Source: Akkermansiaceae bacterium (GTDB taxonomy: Bacteria; Verrucomicrobiota; Verrucomicrobiia; Verrucomicrobiales; Akkermansiaceae). Taken from it: a DNA stretch of 17,588 bases. Below, one piece after another: positions 1 to 6,393 of the stretch; within the stretch, counting starts at the first letter, position 1, and the number at the start of each line of letters is the position of its first letter. The stretch spans positions 1 through 17,588 of the forward strand of contig JALZVD010000034.1 in the NCBI GenBank assembly GCA_023300205.1, read 5' to 3'. The translations under genes and the position numbers were made by a program. The notes under the pieces were generated by a model. The model was not told the DNA's origin, did no database searches, and worked only from the letters and a program-made list of their open reading frames with translations.

Positions 1-752
1 GCGGCGAATTTTGCGGCGAGTTGGCGTGCGTCATCTATTCCGCGTGTGGCGTAGAGTGTGAAGTCGCTGGCATTAGCCATGAGGAAGCGGAGTGCGCGTC
101 TGCCTTTGGTGCTGCGTGCGTTAGGGTTAAATAGTACTGGGTAGCGGTGGTCTTTTGCGACTTGTTGTTTGTTAGGAAGGCATTTTATTCCGAGTTGAGT
201 GAGTTTTTCCCGGAGTGGATCTAGGGGAAGCCCTACGACATTGGAGTAGGATCCTGTGATATCTGAGATGATCATGTCTCCGTGTTCTTGGACTGCGTAG
301 CTACCGGCTTTGTCTAGGACGTTTACTTTCTTTAGGTAGTTTTGTATGATTTGATCTGTGAGAGTTTTAAAGGTGACATTGGTGATTTGGTGGAAGGTGT
401 GGACTTGTCCTTTGTGAATGATGCAGACGCCGGTGCAGACTTGGTGGTTTCTTCCTGAGAGTTTTTTGAGTGTGGTGATGGCTTCTTGTTGATGACTTGG
501 TTTGCCCAGTGGTGTGTTATCGATGTAGACGAGTGTGTCTGCGCCGATGACGATGTGGTCTTGGTGTTTTGCTCTGCCAGCGATGGCGGATGCCTTTGAC
601 TGGGCATTCATGGAGCAGAGCTTAGGAAGTGGGGTCTCGTTGCAGTGGATTTCTTCTCCTGGTGAGGGGATGACTTGGAAGTCTGTGATGATGTCTGCTA
701 GGAGCTCTTTGCGTCTTGGTGAGGTTGAGGCTAGGATGATGTCTGGTTGCAT
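1..752 (-). CDS. maf: Maf-family nucleotide pyrophosphatase fused to start of a diacylglycerol-kinase-like domain (partial)
   Basis: Reading the minus strand from ATG at 752 gives 250 codons with no stop before the window edge, so the 3' end is missing. Residues 1-189 are a complete Maf domain: STSPRR near residue 9, GADT at 70-73, DKAGSYAVQEHG at 147-158 and GSYSNVVGLPL at 167-177. The last two blocks resemble YhdE-type dTTP/UTP pyrophosphatases, which hydrolyse nucleoside triphosphates to monophosphates in the cytoplasm. Maf proteins normally end near residue 190-200. Here the frame continues, and from residue 204 (YPVLFNPNARSTKG, then a region ending DARQLAAKFA) it resembles the N-terminal strand and loop of DAGK/YegS-type lipid kinases. 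The ATG lies 4 bases after the stop of the upstream rlmB-like gene, with no clear Shine-Dalgarno site, so translation is probably coupled. The Maf call is secure; the kinase part rests on about 47 residues. Confidence 0.88.
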   Translation of the reverse strand, partial: MQPDIILASTSPRRKELLADIITDFQVIPSPGEEIHCNETPLPKLCSMNAQSKASAIAGRAKHQDHIVIGADTLVYIDNTPLGKPSHQQEAITTLKKLSGRNHQVCTGVCIIHKGQVHTFHQITNVTFKTLTDQIIQNYLKKVNVLDKAGSYAVQEHGDMIISDITGSYSNVVGLPLDPLREKLTQLGIKCLPNKQQVAKDHRYPVLFNPNARSTKGRRALRFLMANASDFTLYATRGIDDARQLAAKFA

Positions 753-756
753 GATG

Positions 757-1341
757 TTATTCTGTGCGTTGTCTAACAGCTTCGTAGAGGCAGACGCCTG
801 TGGCTACGCTTACGTTTAGGCAGTCTACTGAACCTGCCATGGGTAGGTTGATGAGGATGTCACAGTTTTCTTCTGTGAGTCTTCTGAGTCCTGAGCCTTC
901 TGCACCCATGACGATTCCTAGAGGGCCTTTGAGGTCAGCTTGGTAGATGGACTGGGTTGCTTTGTCACTGGTTCCTAGTAGCCAGATTCCGAAGTCTTTC
1001 TGGAGTTTTTTCATGGTGCGGGAGAGGTTAGTGACGCGGACGAATGGAGTGTTCTCAGCGGCGCCAACAGCGACGCGCTGGACGGTTTCTGTGAGGCCGA
1101 CTGATTTATCTTTTGGGGCGATGACTGCGTCTACTCCTGCACCGTTAGCGGTTCTGAGGACGGCGCCTAGGTTATGAGGGTCTGTGACACAGTCTAGGAT
1201 GAGGATGAATGGGTTTTGTTTGCCTGCGAGGATGGATTCTAGGGCTTCTTCGCCTTTAGCAAGGCCCCCGCCACCTTTCATTTCTCTGCCTTTGGTGTGT
1301 TTGTTTTCTCTGGCTTGGTGTTCCGTTCCTTTCTTCCGCAT
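757..1341 (-). CDS. rlmB: TrmH/RlmB-family 23S rRNA 2'-O-ribose methyltransferase, short form
   Basis: A 194-residue SpoU-class (SPOUT) methyltransferase. The three SPOUT motifs are present: [17 protein letters not shown] at 49-65 (N57, R63), [11 protein letters not shown] at 143-153 (E148), and a block from about 166 to 192 containing [17 protein letters not shown]. These form the knotted SAM-binding domain. The match to the catalytic domain of E. coli RlmB, which methylates G2251 of 23S rRNA, is close along its whole length. E. coli RlmB is about 243 residues; here the N-terminal L30e-like RNA-binding domain is absent and replaced by about 27 residues rich in Lys, Arg and Gly. An in-frame TAA six codons upstream of the ATG at 1341 rules out a longer start. 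The gene is followed after 4 bases by maf, so the two probably form an operon. The family is certain; the exact target nucleotide is inferred. Confidence 0.9.
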   Translation of the reverse strand: MRKKGTEHQARENKHTKGREMKGGGGLAKGEEALESILAGKQNPFILILDCVTDPHNLGAVLRTANGAGVDAVIAPKDKSVGLTETVQRVAVGAAENTPFVRVTNLSRTMKKLQKDFGIWLLGTSDKATQSIYQADLKGPLGIVMGAEGSGLRRLTEENCDILINLPMAGSVDCLNVSVATGVCLYEAVRQRTE

Positions 1342-1400
1342 GGTAGGGAAAATATCTTAGTAGTATGGCTGATGGAAGCCTTTTTGTTTTAGAATAGTAT

Positions 1401-1406
1401 GGAGGA
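1401..1406 (+). promoter_or_regulatory. Shine-Dalgarno-like GGAGGA that bears on the start of the next gene
   Basis: GGAGGA lies 9 bases before a GTG at 1416 and only touches the GTG at 1407. If it is used, translation starts at 1416 rather than at the ATG at 1443. Most genes in this window lack such a site, and G-rich words are common on this strand, so it may be chance. Confidence 0.3.
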
Positions 1407-1442
1407 GTGAAAGAAGTGTGGCTGGTGTGCGTATACCTGTTT

Positions 1443-2606
1443 ATGAAGCTTAGGAAAGAAATTCTTATTCGATTCAGTATTTGTTTGTTTATCCCCTTGT
1501 TCTTTAGTCATTGCGCTACTCATGAGGTGGGGCGTGAGCTTGATAAAGGGGTGGCGTTGAGAGGGGAAACGTATGCTCGTGAGCTTGCGGCGCAGTCACC
1601 TTTTGAGAAGGTGGAGATGTCCTGGCGGGAGGCTTCTGAGCTGATGAAGGAGAGGAACCCTGAATACCGTAAGGCGATTATGGATAAAGAGGAGTCTAAG
1701 ATAAAGAAGGGGATGGTTGGTAATTTGACGCATGAGGTGCGTAAGAGTCTTACTTCGAGTGTGCAGACTACTTTAAACCCTGTAGAGATCGCTAAGGCGA
1801 TGAAGAATCCTGTGGATGCGTTGCCAAAGCAGTTAGAGTCGATCACGGATTTAAAGAATATTTCTCATTCATTGACTCAGTCAGAGTGGGGTAGAGTCTC
1901 GCAGAGTGTGCGTGCTGATGCGGTAAAGCGGCGGGAGGTGGTGAATTTACATGTGTTGTTTTGTCAGGGTGAGAATCTAGAGAAGGCAGAGGGTGAGCTG
2001 GAGGAGTTACTTGATGGTGAGAAGGTGGAGCAGAGTAAGGAGTTTTCAAAGGAGTTAGCTAAGACTAAGGGTGTTATGGGTAAGTGGAGGGAGGAGTGGC
2101 TGGATGATGTGCGAGATTTTTTCAATGCAGAGTATCATGATGTGGAGTTTAATGCTTATAGTAGGCTCAATTTTTATCGGGATGTGGATAATCCTGGGTT
2201 TACTGATTGGAGGCGCTGGAGGCTATTGGAAAACTCTGATAAGCTTGTGGTGGAGCTACGTAAGCAGCATCTTGAGGGTAAGCCGATTTTGCCGGGGATG
2301 AACCAACTAACGGATCATTTTGGTGTGAGGAGGCTGAGGAGCGAATTATCTGATGAGGGGAATCTGAATGAGGGAATGGTGAGAGAGGTGAGAGGGATGC
2401 TAAGAGATTGGCGTAAATTGAAGTCATTACAGCAGAAGATCACGAGTTTGGAGGTGGATTCACCGGATTCTTTAGAAGGATCTAAGGATAAGTCGGTAAG
2501 TGTGTCTGATCTAAGGCGTGTTACGGCTTTGTATGAGTTGAAGAAGAAGGAGGTGGATTATTTGAAAGTGTTCTGGGTGATGGATGAGGAGTGCTGGAAT
2601 TCATAG
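1443..2606 (+). CDS. Putative lipoprotein of unknown function
   Basis: I do not recognise this protein (387 residues from ATG 1443). The N-terminus is a lipoprotein signal: basic n-region MKLRKE, a hydrophobic stretch, and the lipobox FSHC with Cys at about residue 24. It should be lipidated by Lgt (encoded at 5109-6161) and anchored in a membrane facing the periplasm. The rest is charged and probably alpha-helical, with Glu/Lys-rich segments. The early segment MSWREASELMKERNPEYRKA resembles the first helix of TolC-family outer-membrane efflux proteins (usually L-x-x-A-x-x-x-A-x-x-x-N-P), and the Tyr/Leu-rich C-terminal helix is compatible with that, but the match is weak. In-frame GTG codons at 1407 and 1416 allow a longer N-terminus, and GGAGGA at 1401 favours 1416. 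I chose 1443 because it gives a normal-length signal peptide. Confidence 0.7.
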   Translation: MKLRKEILIRFSICLFIPLFFSHCATHEVGRELDKGVALRGETYARELAAQSPFEKVEMSWREASELMKERNPEYRKAIMDKEESKIKKGMVGNLTHEVRKSLTSSVQTTLNPVEIAKAMKNPVDALPKQLESITDLKNISHSLTQSEWGRVSQSVRADAVKRREVVNLHVLFCQGENLEKAEGELEELLDGEKVEQSKEFSKELAKTKGVMGKWREEWLDDVRDFFNAEYHDVEFNAYSRLNFYRDVDNPGFTDWRRWRLLENSDKLVVELRKQHLEGKPILPGMNQLTDHFGVRRLRSELSDEGNLNEGMVREVRGMLRDWRKLKSLQQKITSLEVDSPDSLEGSKDKSVSVSDLRRVTALYELKKKEVDYLKVFWVMDEECWNS

Positions 2607-2668
2607 TGATTAGTAATTTGGTTTTACTCTAGAGGGCGAGGTTATTTTTACTGAAGTTTGTGCGTGTT

Positions 2669-2697
2669 TTTCCAGAAATACTGGTTAGAAGTATTCT
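2669..2697 (+). promoter_or_regulatory. Candidate promoter and operator for parA
   Basis: TTTCCA (2669-2674) and TATTCT (2692-2697) are 17 bases apart, each matching the sigma-70 consensus at four of six positions. The interval is spanned by an inverted repeat: AGAAATACT at 2674-2682 against AGTATTCT at 2690-2697, with a 7-base loop. A dyad between -35 and -10 is a typical place for a repressor site. Transcription would begin near 2704, leaving almost no leader before parA. All of this is inference from pattern. Confidence 0.35.
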
Positions 2698-2727
2698 GCA
2701 CATGAAAGTATTGGTCATATGAAAGTA
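2690..2727 (+). repeat. 17-bp imperfect tandem repeat duplicating the parA start region
   Basis: Copy 1 (2690-2706) and copy 2 (2707-2723) are 13/17 identical and are followed by AGTA, the start of a third copy. Both contain ATGAA, so the ATG at 2702 is duplicated at 2719. The upstream ATG opens a six-codon reading frame (MKVLVI) whose TGA overlaps the parA ATG. Confidence 0.6.
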
Positions 2728-3495
2728 ATCGCTATTGCAAATCAGAAGGGAGGAGTGGGGAAGACAACTACGACGATCTCGCTAGCCGCTGGGCTGGCGA
2801 AGTTAGGTAAGAAGGTTTTGTTGCTAGATCTGGACCCTCAGGCGAATGCGACCTCTGGTTTGGGCATAGAGGCTGATAGTAGTATTTATTATCCGTTGAT
2901 CGGTGAGGCTGAGATTTTAGATAAGGTGGTGTCTGCAGAGAGGGATAATTTATTTATTGTTCCTTCAGGAATGGATCTCTCTGGGGTGGAAATAGAGTTG
3001 GCTCGGCGAGATGACCATCTGACGTTTTTACGTGAGATGCTGGCTGGTGTGAGGGAGAGTATGGACTTTGATTATTGTCTGCTGGATACGCCACCGAGCC
3101 TTGGTGTGCTGATGACTTCTTCATTAGCGGCGGCAGATGAGGTTCTGATTCCTTTGCAGTGTGAGTATTTTGGTTTAGAGGGGCTGGCAAAAATCATCCA
3201 TATTATTTCTCAGATTAAGGAGAGCGGAGCTGCTCCTGATTTGACTCTGGGTGGGATCATTATGACGATGTATGATGGGCGGACGAATTTGTCTAAGCAG
3301 GTGGTGGACGAGGTGACGAAGCATTTTGCAGACCAGGTTTATGAGCGAGTAGTGCCACGGACGATCCGTATTGGCGAGGCTCCATCCTTTGGTAAGACTA
3401 TTTTTGAACATGACTCTGGAGGTTCAGGATCACGATCTTATATGGCGATAGCGCATGAGTTCTTGGAAAGGCAGGGCGATCAGCCTGGTGACTAA
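2719..3495 (+). CDS. parA: ParA/Soj-family chromosome partitioning ATPase
   Basis: A 258-residue MinD/ParA-type ATPase of normal Soj length. It has the deviant Walker A motif KGGVGKTTT at 10-18 (signature Lys10, P-loop Lys15), DLDPQAN at 37-43, a Walker B-like LLDTPPS at 121-127, and the chromosomal-Soj block PRTIRIGEAPSFG at 213-225. Such ATPases bind DNA non-specifically as ATP dimers and, with ParB bound to parS, move replicated origins apart. No parB follows; the next feature is an RNA gene, and I saw no parS-like palindrome. The ATG at 2719 is chosen because the family begins with MKVIAIANQKGG; no Shine-Dalgarno sequence precedes it. The repeats directly upstream could be an autoregulatory site. 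An orphan ParA partnering another cargo is possible, but the Soj-like C-terminal block favours the chromosomal form. Confidence 0.93.
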   Translation: MKVIAIANQKGGVGKTTTTISLAAGLAKLGKKVLLLDLDPQANATSGLGIEADSSIYYPLIGEAEILDKVVSAERDNLFIVPSGMDLSGVEIELARRDDHLTFLREMLAGVRESMDFDYCLLDTPPSLGVLMTSSLAAADEVLIPLQCEYFGLEGLAKIIHIISQIKESGAAPDLTLGGIIMTMYDGRTNLSKQVVDEVTKHFADQVYERVVPRTIRIGEAPSFGKTIFEHDSGGSGSRSYMAIAHEFLERQGDQPGD

Positions 3496-3512
3496 CTTTT
3501 CTGAGAAATGGG

Positions 3513-3540
3513 TTGCTAATTTTGCGAGTGGAGCTTAAAG
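3513..3540 (+). promoter_or_regulatory. Weak candidate promoter for the SRP RNA
   Basis: TTGCTA (3513-3518) and TTAAAG (3535-3540) are 16 bases apart, placing a start near the first paired base of the RNA at about 3545-3548. The -10 match is only three of six. Its position, between the parA stop and the RNA, is the main argument. Confidence 0.3.
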
Positions 3541-3544
3541 GTTT

Positions 3545-3644
3545 TGCGTCAGGAGCTGTGGAGTGTTGGCAGATGAATCCCGCCAGGCCTTAATCGGAGC
3601 AACGGTAATTTGTCCAGTATTGCCGCAGTTTCCTGGCATTTTTT
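3545..3644 (+). ncRNA. ffs: Signal recognition particle RNA, small bacterial (4.5S) type
   Basis: The core CCCGCCAGG (3579-3587), a short apical hairpin, then GGAGCAACGGTAA (3596-3608) matches domain IV of bacterial SRP RNA, including the symmetric loop CAGG/AGCA that binds Ffh and the flanking CCG/CGG pairing. The rest folds into one long rod: TCAGGA (3549-3554) with TCCTGG (3631-3636), CTGTGG (3556-3561) with CCGCAG (3623-3628), and TGTTGG (3564-3569) with CCAGTA (3614-3619) allowing G-U pairs. The stem ends in six T residues (3639-3644), suggesting its own intrinsic terminator. The RNA works with Ffh and FtsY to deliver nascent membrane proteins to the translocon. The apical loop is odd: CC-TTAATC-GG replaces the usual CC-GGAA-GG. 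There is no Alu domain, as in other small bacterial forms. Ends are approximate. Confidence 0.85.
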
Positions 3645-3668
3645 ATTGTGTGTAATGTTTAATTTATG

Positions 3669-3697
3669 TTAACTTATATTATCTATTGTGATAGAAT
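3669..3697 (+). promoter_or_regulatory. Sigma-70-like promoter for the kinase gene
   Basis: TTAACT (3669-3674, four of six) and TAGAAT (3692-3697, five of six) are separated by exactly 17 bases in an AT-rich stretch between the SRP RNA terminator and the kinase start. Transcription would begin near 3704, giving a leader of about 46 bases. This is the best-looking promoter in the window. Confidence 0.5.
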
Positions 3698-3749
3698 GTG
3701 TATTTATTAGTAAAATTTCATGAGTTAAAACGCTATTATTTAAAAGCTA

Positions 3750-5093
3750 ATGTCAGAATTTACAGCCCCAAGTTTAGAGGAAATTCAGGAGAAGTTTCCT
3801 CAGCATCAGATCGAAAGTTTCATTGCTCAGGGAGGAATGGGAGCGGTTTATCTGGCTACGCAGAGGTCACTGGACCGTCCTGTGGCGATTAAGATTTTGC
3901 CTAAGGAATTTGGTGAGGATGAGGACTATCGGATCTCCTTTGAGACAGAGGCTAAGGCGATGGCGAAGCTGAATCATTCGAATTTGGTGGGGATCTATGA
4001 TTTTGGAGATCTGGATGGGATGTTGTATATTATCATGGAATATATTCCTGGTCGTTCGTTGCATGATACGGCTCATGGGCAATGTGTAGACCAGATGGAG
4101 GCTGCACGACTGATCGCTGATATGTGCTATGGTCTAGATCATGCGCATTCTGCAGGGATGCTGCACCGTGATATTAAGCCTGCAAATGTGTTGATTGATG
4201 ACGAGGCGAAGCCTAAGATTGTGGATTTCGGATTGGCGAGGCCTTTGGGTGAGGAGCAGAGTGATGGGGTTGTTTTTGGGACACCAGGTTACACGGCTCC
4301 AGAGGTGATAACGAATCCATTTGCTGTTGATCAGCGTTCAGATATTTTTTCAATGGGGGTGATGCTTTATGAGATGTTGACGGGGCATTTACCGGGAGAA
4401 CCAGTGGTGCCAGCTTCTAGAGTGACACAGTCAGATGTGCGGTTTGATGCTATTCTGGCTAAAGCGATTCATCCCGACCCTTTACAGCGTTATGATACTG
4501 CTGGCGTTATGGCTGATGCGTTAGAGGATTTGATTAAGAAAGTTGGTGAAGGATCAGGATTAGTTACTTCAGGGGCGTTGGTTGGTCATACTAGTGCTAT
4601 AAGATCTCGATCGTTGGGGGGAGGAGTGAGACCTGTTGCTTTAAAGAGCTCATCTGGTGGGAGTGGGGGGACGGTTGTGGTTTTGATCGCGGTCTTGTTG
4701 ATAGGAGGGATTCTTTTCGTGACTATGTCTGGTCCTAGTGATGAGGAAAAATCATCTAGGTTTCAGAGGGAGGCTCAGGAGCGGGCTGAGAATGATGAGC
4801 GGCTCATGAAAGAGGCGGAAAAGGTTATGGCGGATGAGAGTAGAGCTGCCGAGAGAGAGAAAGATGTAGAGAAGAAGCGTGAGTCTGAGGAGCAGAGTGA
4901 GGCTAAGGATAGGCGTGAGGCTAAGAAGAAGAGGAAGGCAGAGAAGAAAGAGGAGAGAGAGGGAGAGGGGAGAGAAGCAGAGGAGAAGCGCGAGGCTAGG
5001 AGAAAGCTAAAGTCTGAGGAAAAGAATAGGGAATCAAAAAAATCCGGCAATAAGGGTTCTATAGATGAGATCATCCTGCCTTTTGATGATTAG
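3750..5093 (+). CDS. Hanks-type Ser/Thr protein kinase with one membrane segment and a charged tail
   Basis: A 447-residue PknB-like kinase. Residues 20-265 form the catalytic domain: glycine loop AQGGMGAVY at 26-34, VAIK with catalytic Lys48, alpha-C Glu67, HRDIKPAN at 139-146 (Asp141, Asn146), DFG at 159-161, and GTPGYTAPE at 177-185, so it should be active. The first glycine of the loop is Ala26. A Ser/Gly linker leads to a single membrane helix at about 309-326. From 333 to about 435 the chain is almost entirely Glu, Lys, Arg, Ala and Ser, suggesting a long single alpha-helix or coiled coil, and it ends in the acidic-hydrophobic sequence IDEIILPFDD. By topology the kinase is cytoplasmic and the tail is outside the inner membrane. 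There is no PASTA or other known sensor domain. It is preceded by its own promoter and converges on lgt. The substrate is unknown. Confidence 0.92.
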   Translation: MSEFTAPSLEEIQEKFPQHQIESFIAQGGMGAVYLATQRSLDRPVAIKILPKEFGEDEDYRISFETEAKAMAKLNHSNLVGIYDFGDLDGMLYIIMEYIPGRSLHDTAHGQCVDQMEAARLIADMCYGLDHAHSAGMLHRDIKPANVLIDDEAKPKIVDFGLARPLGEEQSDGVVFGTPGYTAPEVITNPFAVDQRSDIFSMGVMLYEMLTGHLPGEPVVPASRVTQSDVRFDAILAKAIHPDPLQRYDTAGVMADALEDLIKKVGEGSGLVTSGALVGHTSAIRSRSLGGGVRPVALKSSSGGSGGTVVVLIAVLLIGGILFVTMSGPSDEEKSSRFQREAQERAENDERLMKEAEKVMADESRAAEREKDVEKKRESEEQSEAKDRREAKKKRKAEKKEEREGEGREAEEKREARRKLKSEEKNRESKKSGNKGSIDEIILPFDD

Positions 5094-5108
5094 CTGGACT
5101 TGAGTTAG

Positions 5109-6161
5109 TTATTTTTTATCGTCTTCAAGGTAGCGGGGTCTGAGGATGGCCTGGATGATGAAACCTAGTCCTATGATGATCATGAATAGTGATAGGAATT
5201 GTCCCATGGTGAATGTGGTTCCTAGTAGTGTGATGTCTTCAGTTTCTTGCTGGCGGAAATTTTCTATGGTGATGCGGAAGATGGCGTAGAAGAAGAAGAA
5301 CATTCCTGTGAGGATTCCGTGAGGGAGCTTAGGGAAGGAGATTCTGGTGATGAATAGTATTAGGAAGAGGGCTAGGCCTTCACCTGCGGCTTGGAATAGC
5401 TGTGATGGATAGCGGGGTTCTAGGAGCTCGCCTATGGCTTGTCTGGCGGGTTCATTGTCACGGATGACTGCATTGAGGCGAGTATTTTCTTGGTTAGCGA
5501 GTGCGATATATTCAGTATATTGGGGGGTGGCTGGTGTGGAGTTCTGGAGTTCTATGACCTTATTTAGATAGTTGTTGTAGTTAGGCTCAGCGTTTGCTGC
5601 GATGTGGTTAGCTTGAGCTTGTTGATGAAATTCAGGGGCGGTTCTGTCGTAGAGAGCATTTGGGAATTTCATGGACCATGCGAAGGTTTTGTCAATGCGG
5701 CCGTAGAGTTCACCGTTGATGAAGTTTGCGATTCTTCCGAACATGATTCCTAATGGGGCTACGACGCAGAGTCCGTCACCGAGTCCAGTCCAAGAAACTT
5801 TTTTCTTATATGAATAGACTAGGGTGAAGATCATGAGTCCTATGATGCCACCGTGAGAGGCCATGCCGCCTTCCCAGACTTTAATGATCATGACTGGGTT
5901 GGAGATGAATTCATCCCATTGATAGAAGAGGATGTTTCCAATGCGTCCGCCAAGAAAGACACCGAATATTGCGGCGAGTGTGATGAAGTCACTTGCTTGC
6001 TCTCCGGGTAGGACCCAGAGTTTTTTGTCGCCAAGTCTTTTGAGTAGAAGAAATCCTACGACGAATGCGAGAAGGTATGCCATTCCGTACCAACGTAGCT
6101 TGAGGGCATCATTGAATGAGAATATTACGGGGTCTATATTATGGACGTAAGTTGCGAGCAC
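5109..6161 (-). CDS. lgt: Prolipoprotein diacylglyceryl transferase with an internal insertion
   Basis: Lgt transfers diacylglycerol from phosphatidylglycerol to the lipobox Cys of prolipoproteins in the inner membrane, the first step in lipoprotein maturation. The signature GRIANFINGELYGR is at 142-155, with RWYGMAY at 23-29, HGGIIG at 103-108 and the RYPSQLFQA block at 250-258. The residues known to be essential in E. coli Lgt (His in HGG, Arg and Asn in GRIxNFxNGE) are present. Several membrane helices are evident. The protein is 350 residues against about 260-290 usually; the excess lies between the signature and RYPSQ (about 172-248), a hydrophilic Asn/Gln/Ala/Glu-rich segment expected to face the periplasm. 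The start is GTG at 6161; no nearby ATG fits and no Shine-Dalgarno sequence is visible. It is convergent with the kinase gene, 15 bases apart, without a clear terminator. Substrates include the lipoproteins at 1443 and 15439. Confidence 0.95.
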   Translation of the reverse strand: MLATYVHNIDPVIFSFNDALKLRWYGMAYLLAFVVGFLLLKRLGDKKLWVLPGEQASDFITLAAIFGVFLGGRIGNILFYQWDEFISNPVMIIKVWEGGMASHGGIIGLMIFTLVYSYKKKVSWTGLGDGLCVVAPLGIMFGRIANFINGELYGRIDKTFAWSMKFPNALYDRTAPEFHQQAQANHIAANAEPNYNNYLNKVIELQNSTPATPQYTEYIALANQENTRLNAVIRDNEPARQAIGELLEPRYPSQLFQAAGEGLALFLILFITRISFPKLPHGILTGMFFFFYAIFRITIENFRQQETEDITLLGTTFTMGQFLSLFMIIIGLGFIIQAILRPRYLEDDKK

Positions 6162-6267
6162 GGCTGTATCTTATGGAGGTAATGCTGGATGTAAAGCATC
6201 TGAGGTGGTGGGTGTGAAAATAGGGGGTTGTTTGAGAGTATGGAAGATGGGGTGGGTTTATTGTTGG

Positions 6268-6296
6268 GAAATAGAGTTATGGTGTTGATGAGTCAA
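6268..6296 (-). promoter_or_regulatory. Candidate promoter for lgt
   Basis: On the minus strand TTGACT (6296-6291, five of six) is followed after 17 bases by TATTTC (6273-6268, three of six). This would give a leader of about 100 bases before the GTG at 6161. In the rest of the 232-base divergent gap 6162-6393 I found no gene and no convincing rightward promoter for the phosphatase gene. Confidence 0.28.
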
Positions 6297-6393
6297 TTAG
6301 GCAGGTTTGATGACGAAGTTGTTTTAAGAGAAAAATAGTGTTGGACTCTCTGTTGTATTGTATGGATGATGGAGTCTTTAACTTACTTCACTT

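Noticed and set aside
332..607. Minus-strand open frame of 91 codons within maf
   Set aside because: It lies in another frame of the Maf coding sequence, whose motifs are plainly in the frame starting at 752.
1390..1395. TAGAAT as a promoter -10 for the lipoprotein gene
   Set aside because: The -10 is good, but there is no -35-like hexamer 16-18 bases upstream, so it was not listed as a promoter.
3698..3892. Rightward frame overlapping the kinase start in another phase
   Set aside because: The kinase N-terminus and glycine loop are in the frame starting at 3750; this frame carries no domain.
4775..5074. Long open frame on the minus strand inside the kinase gene, rich in Ser, Phe and Leu
   Set aside because: It is the antisense of the repetitive Glu/Lys/Arg-rich tail; the low complexity explains the lack of stops.
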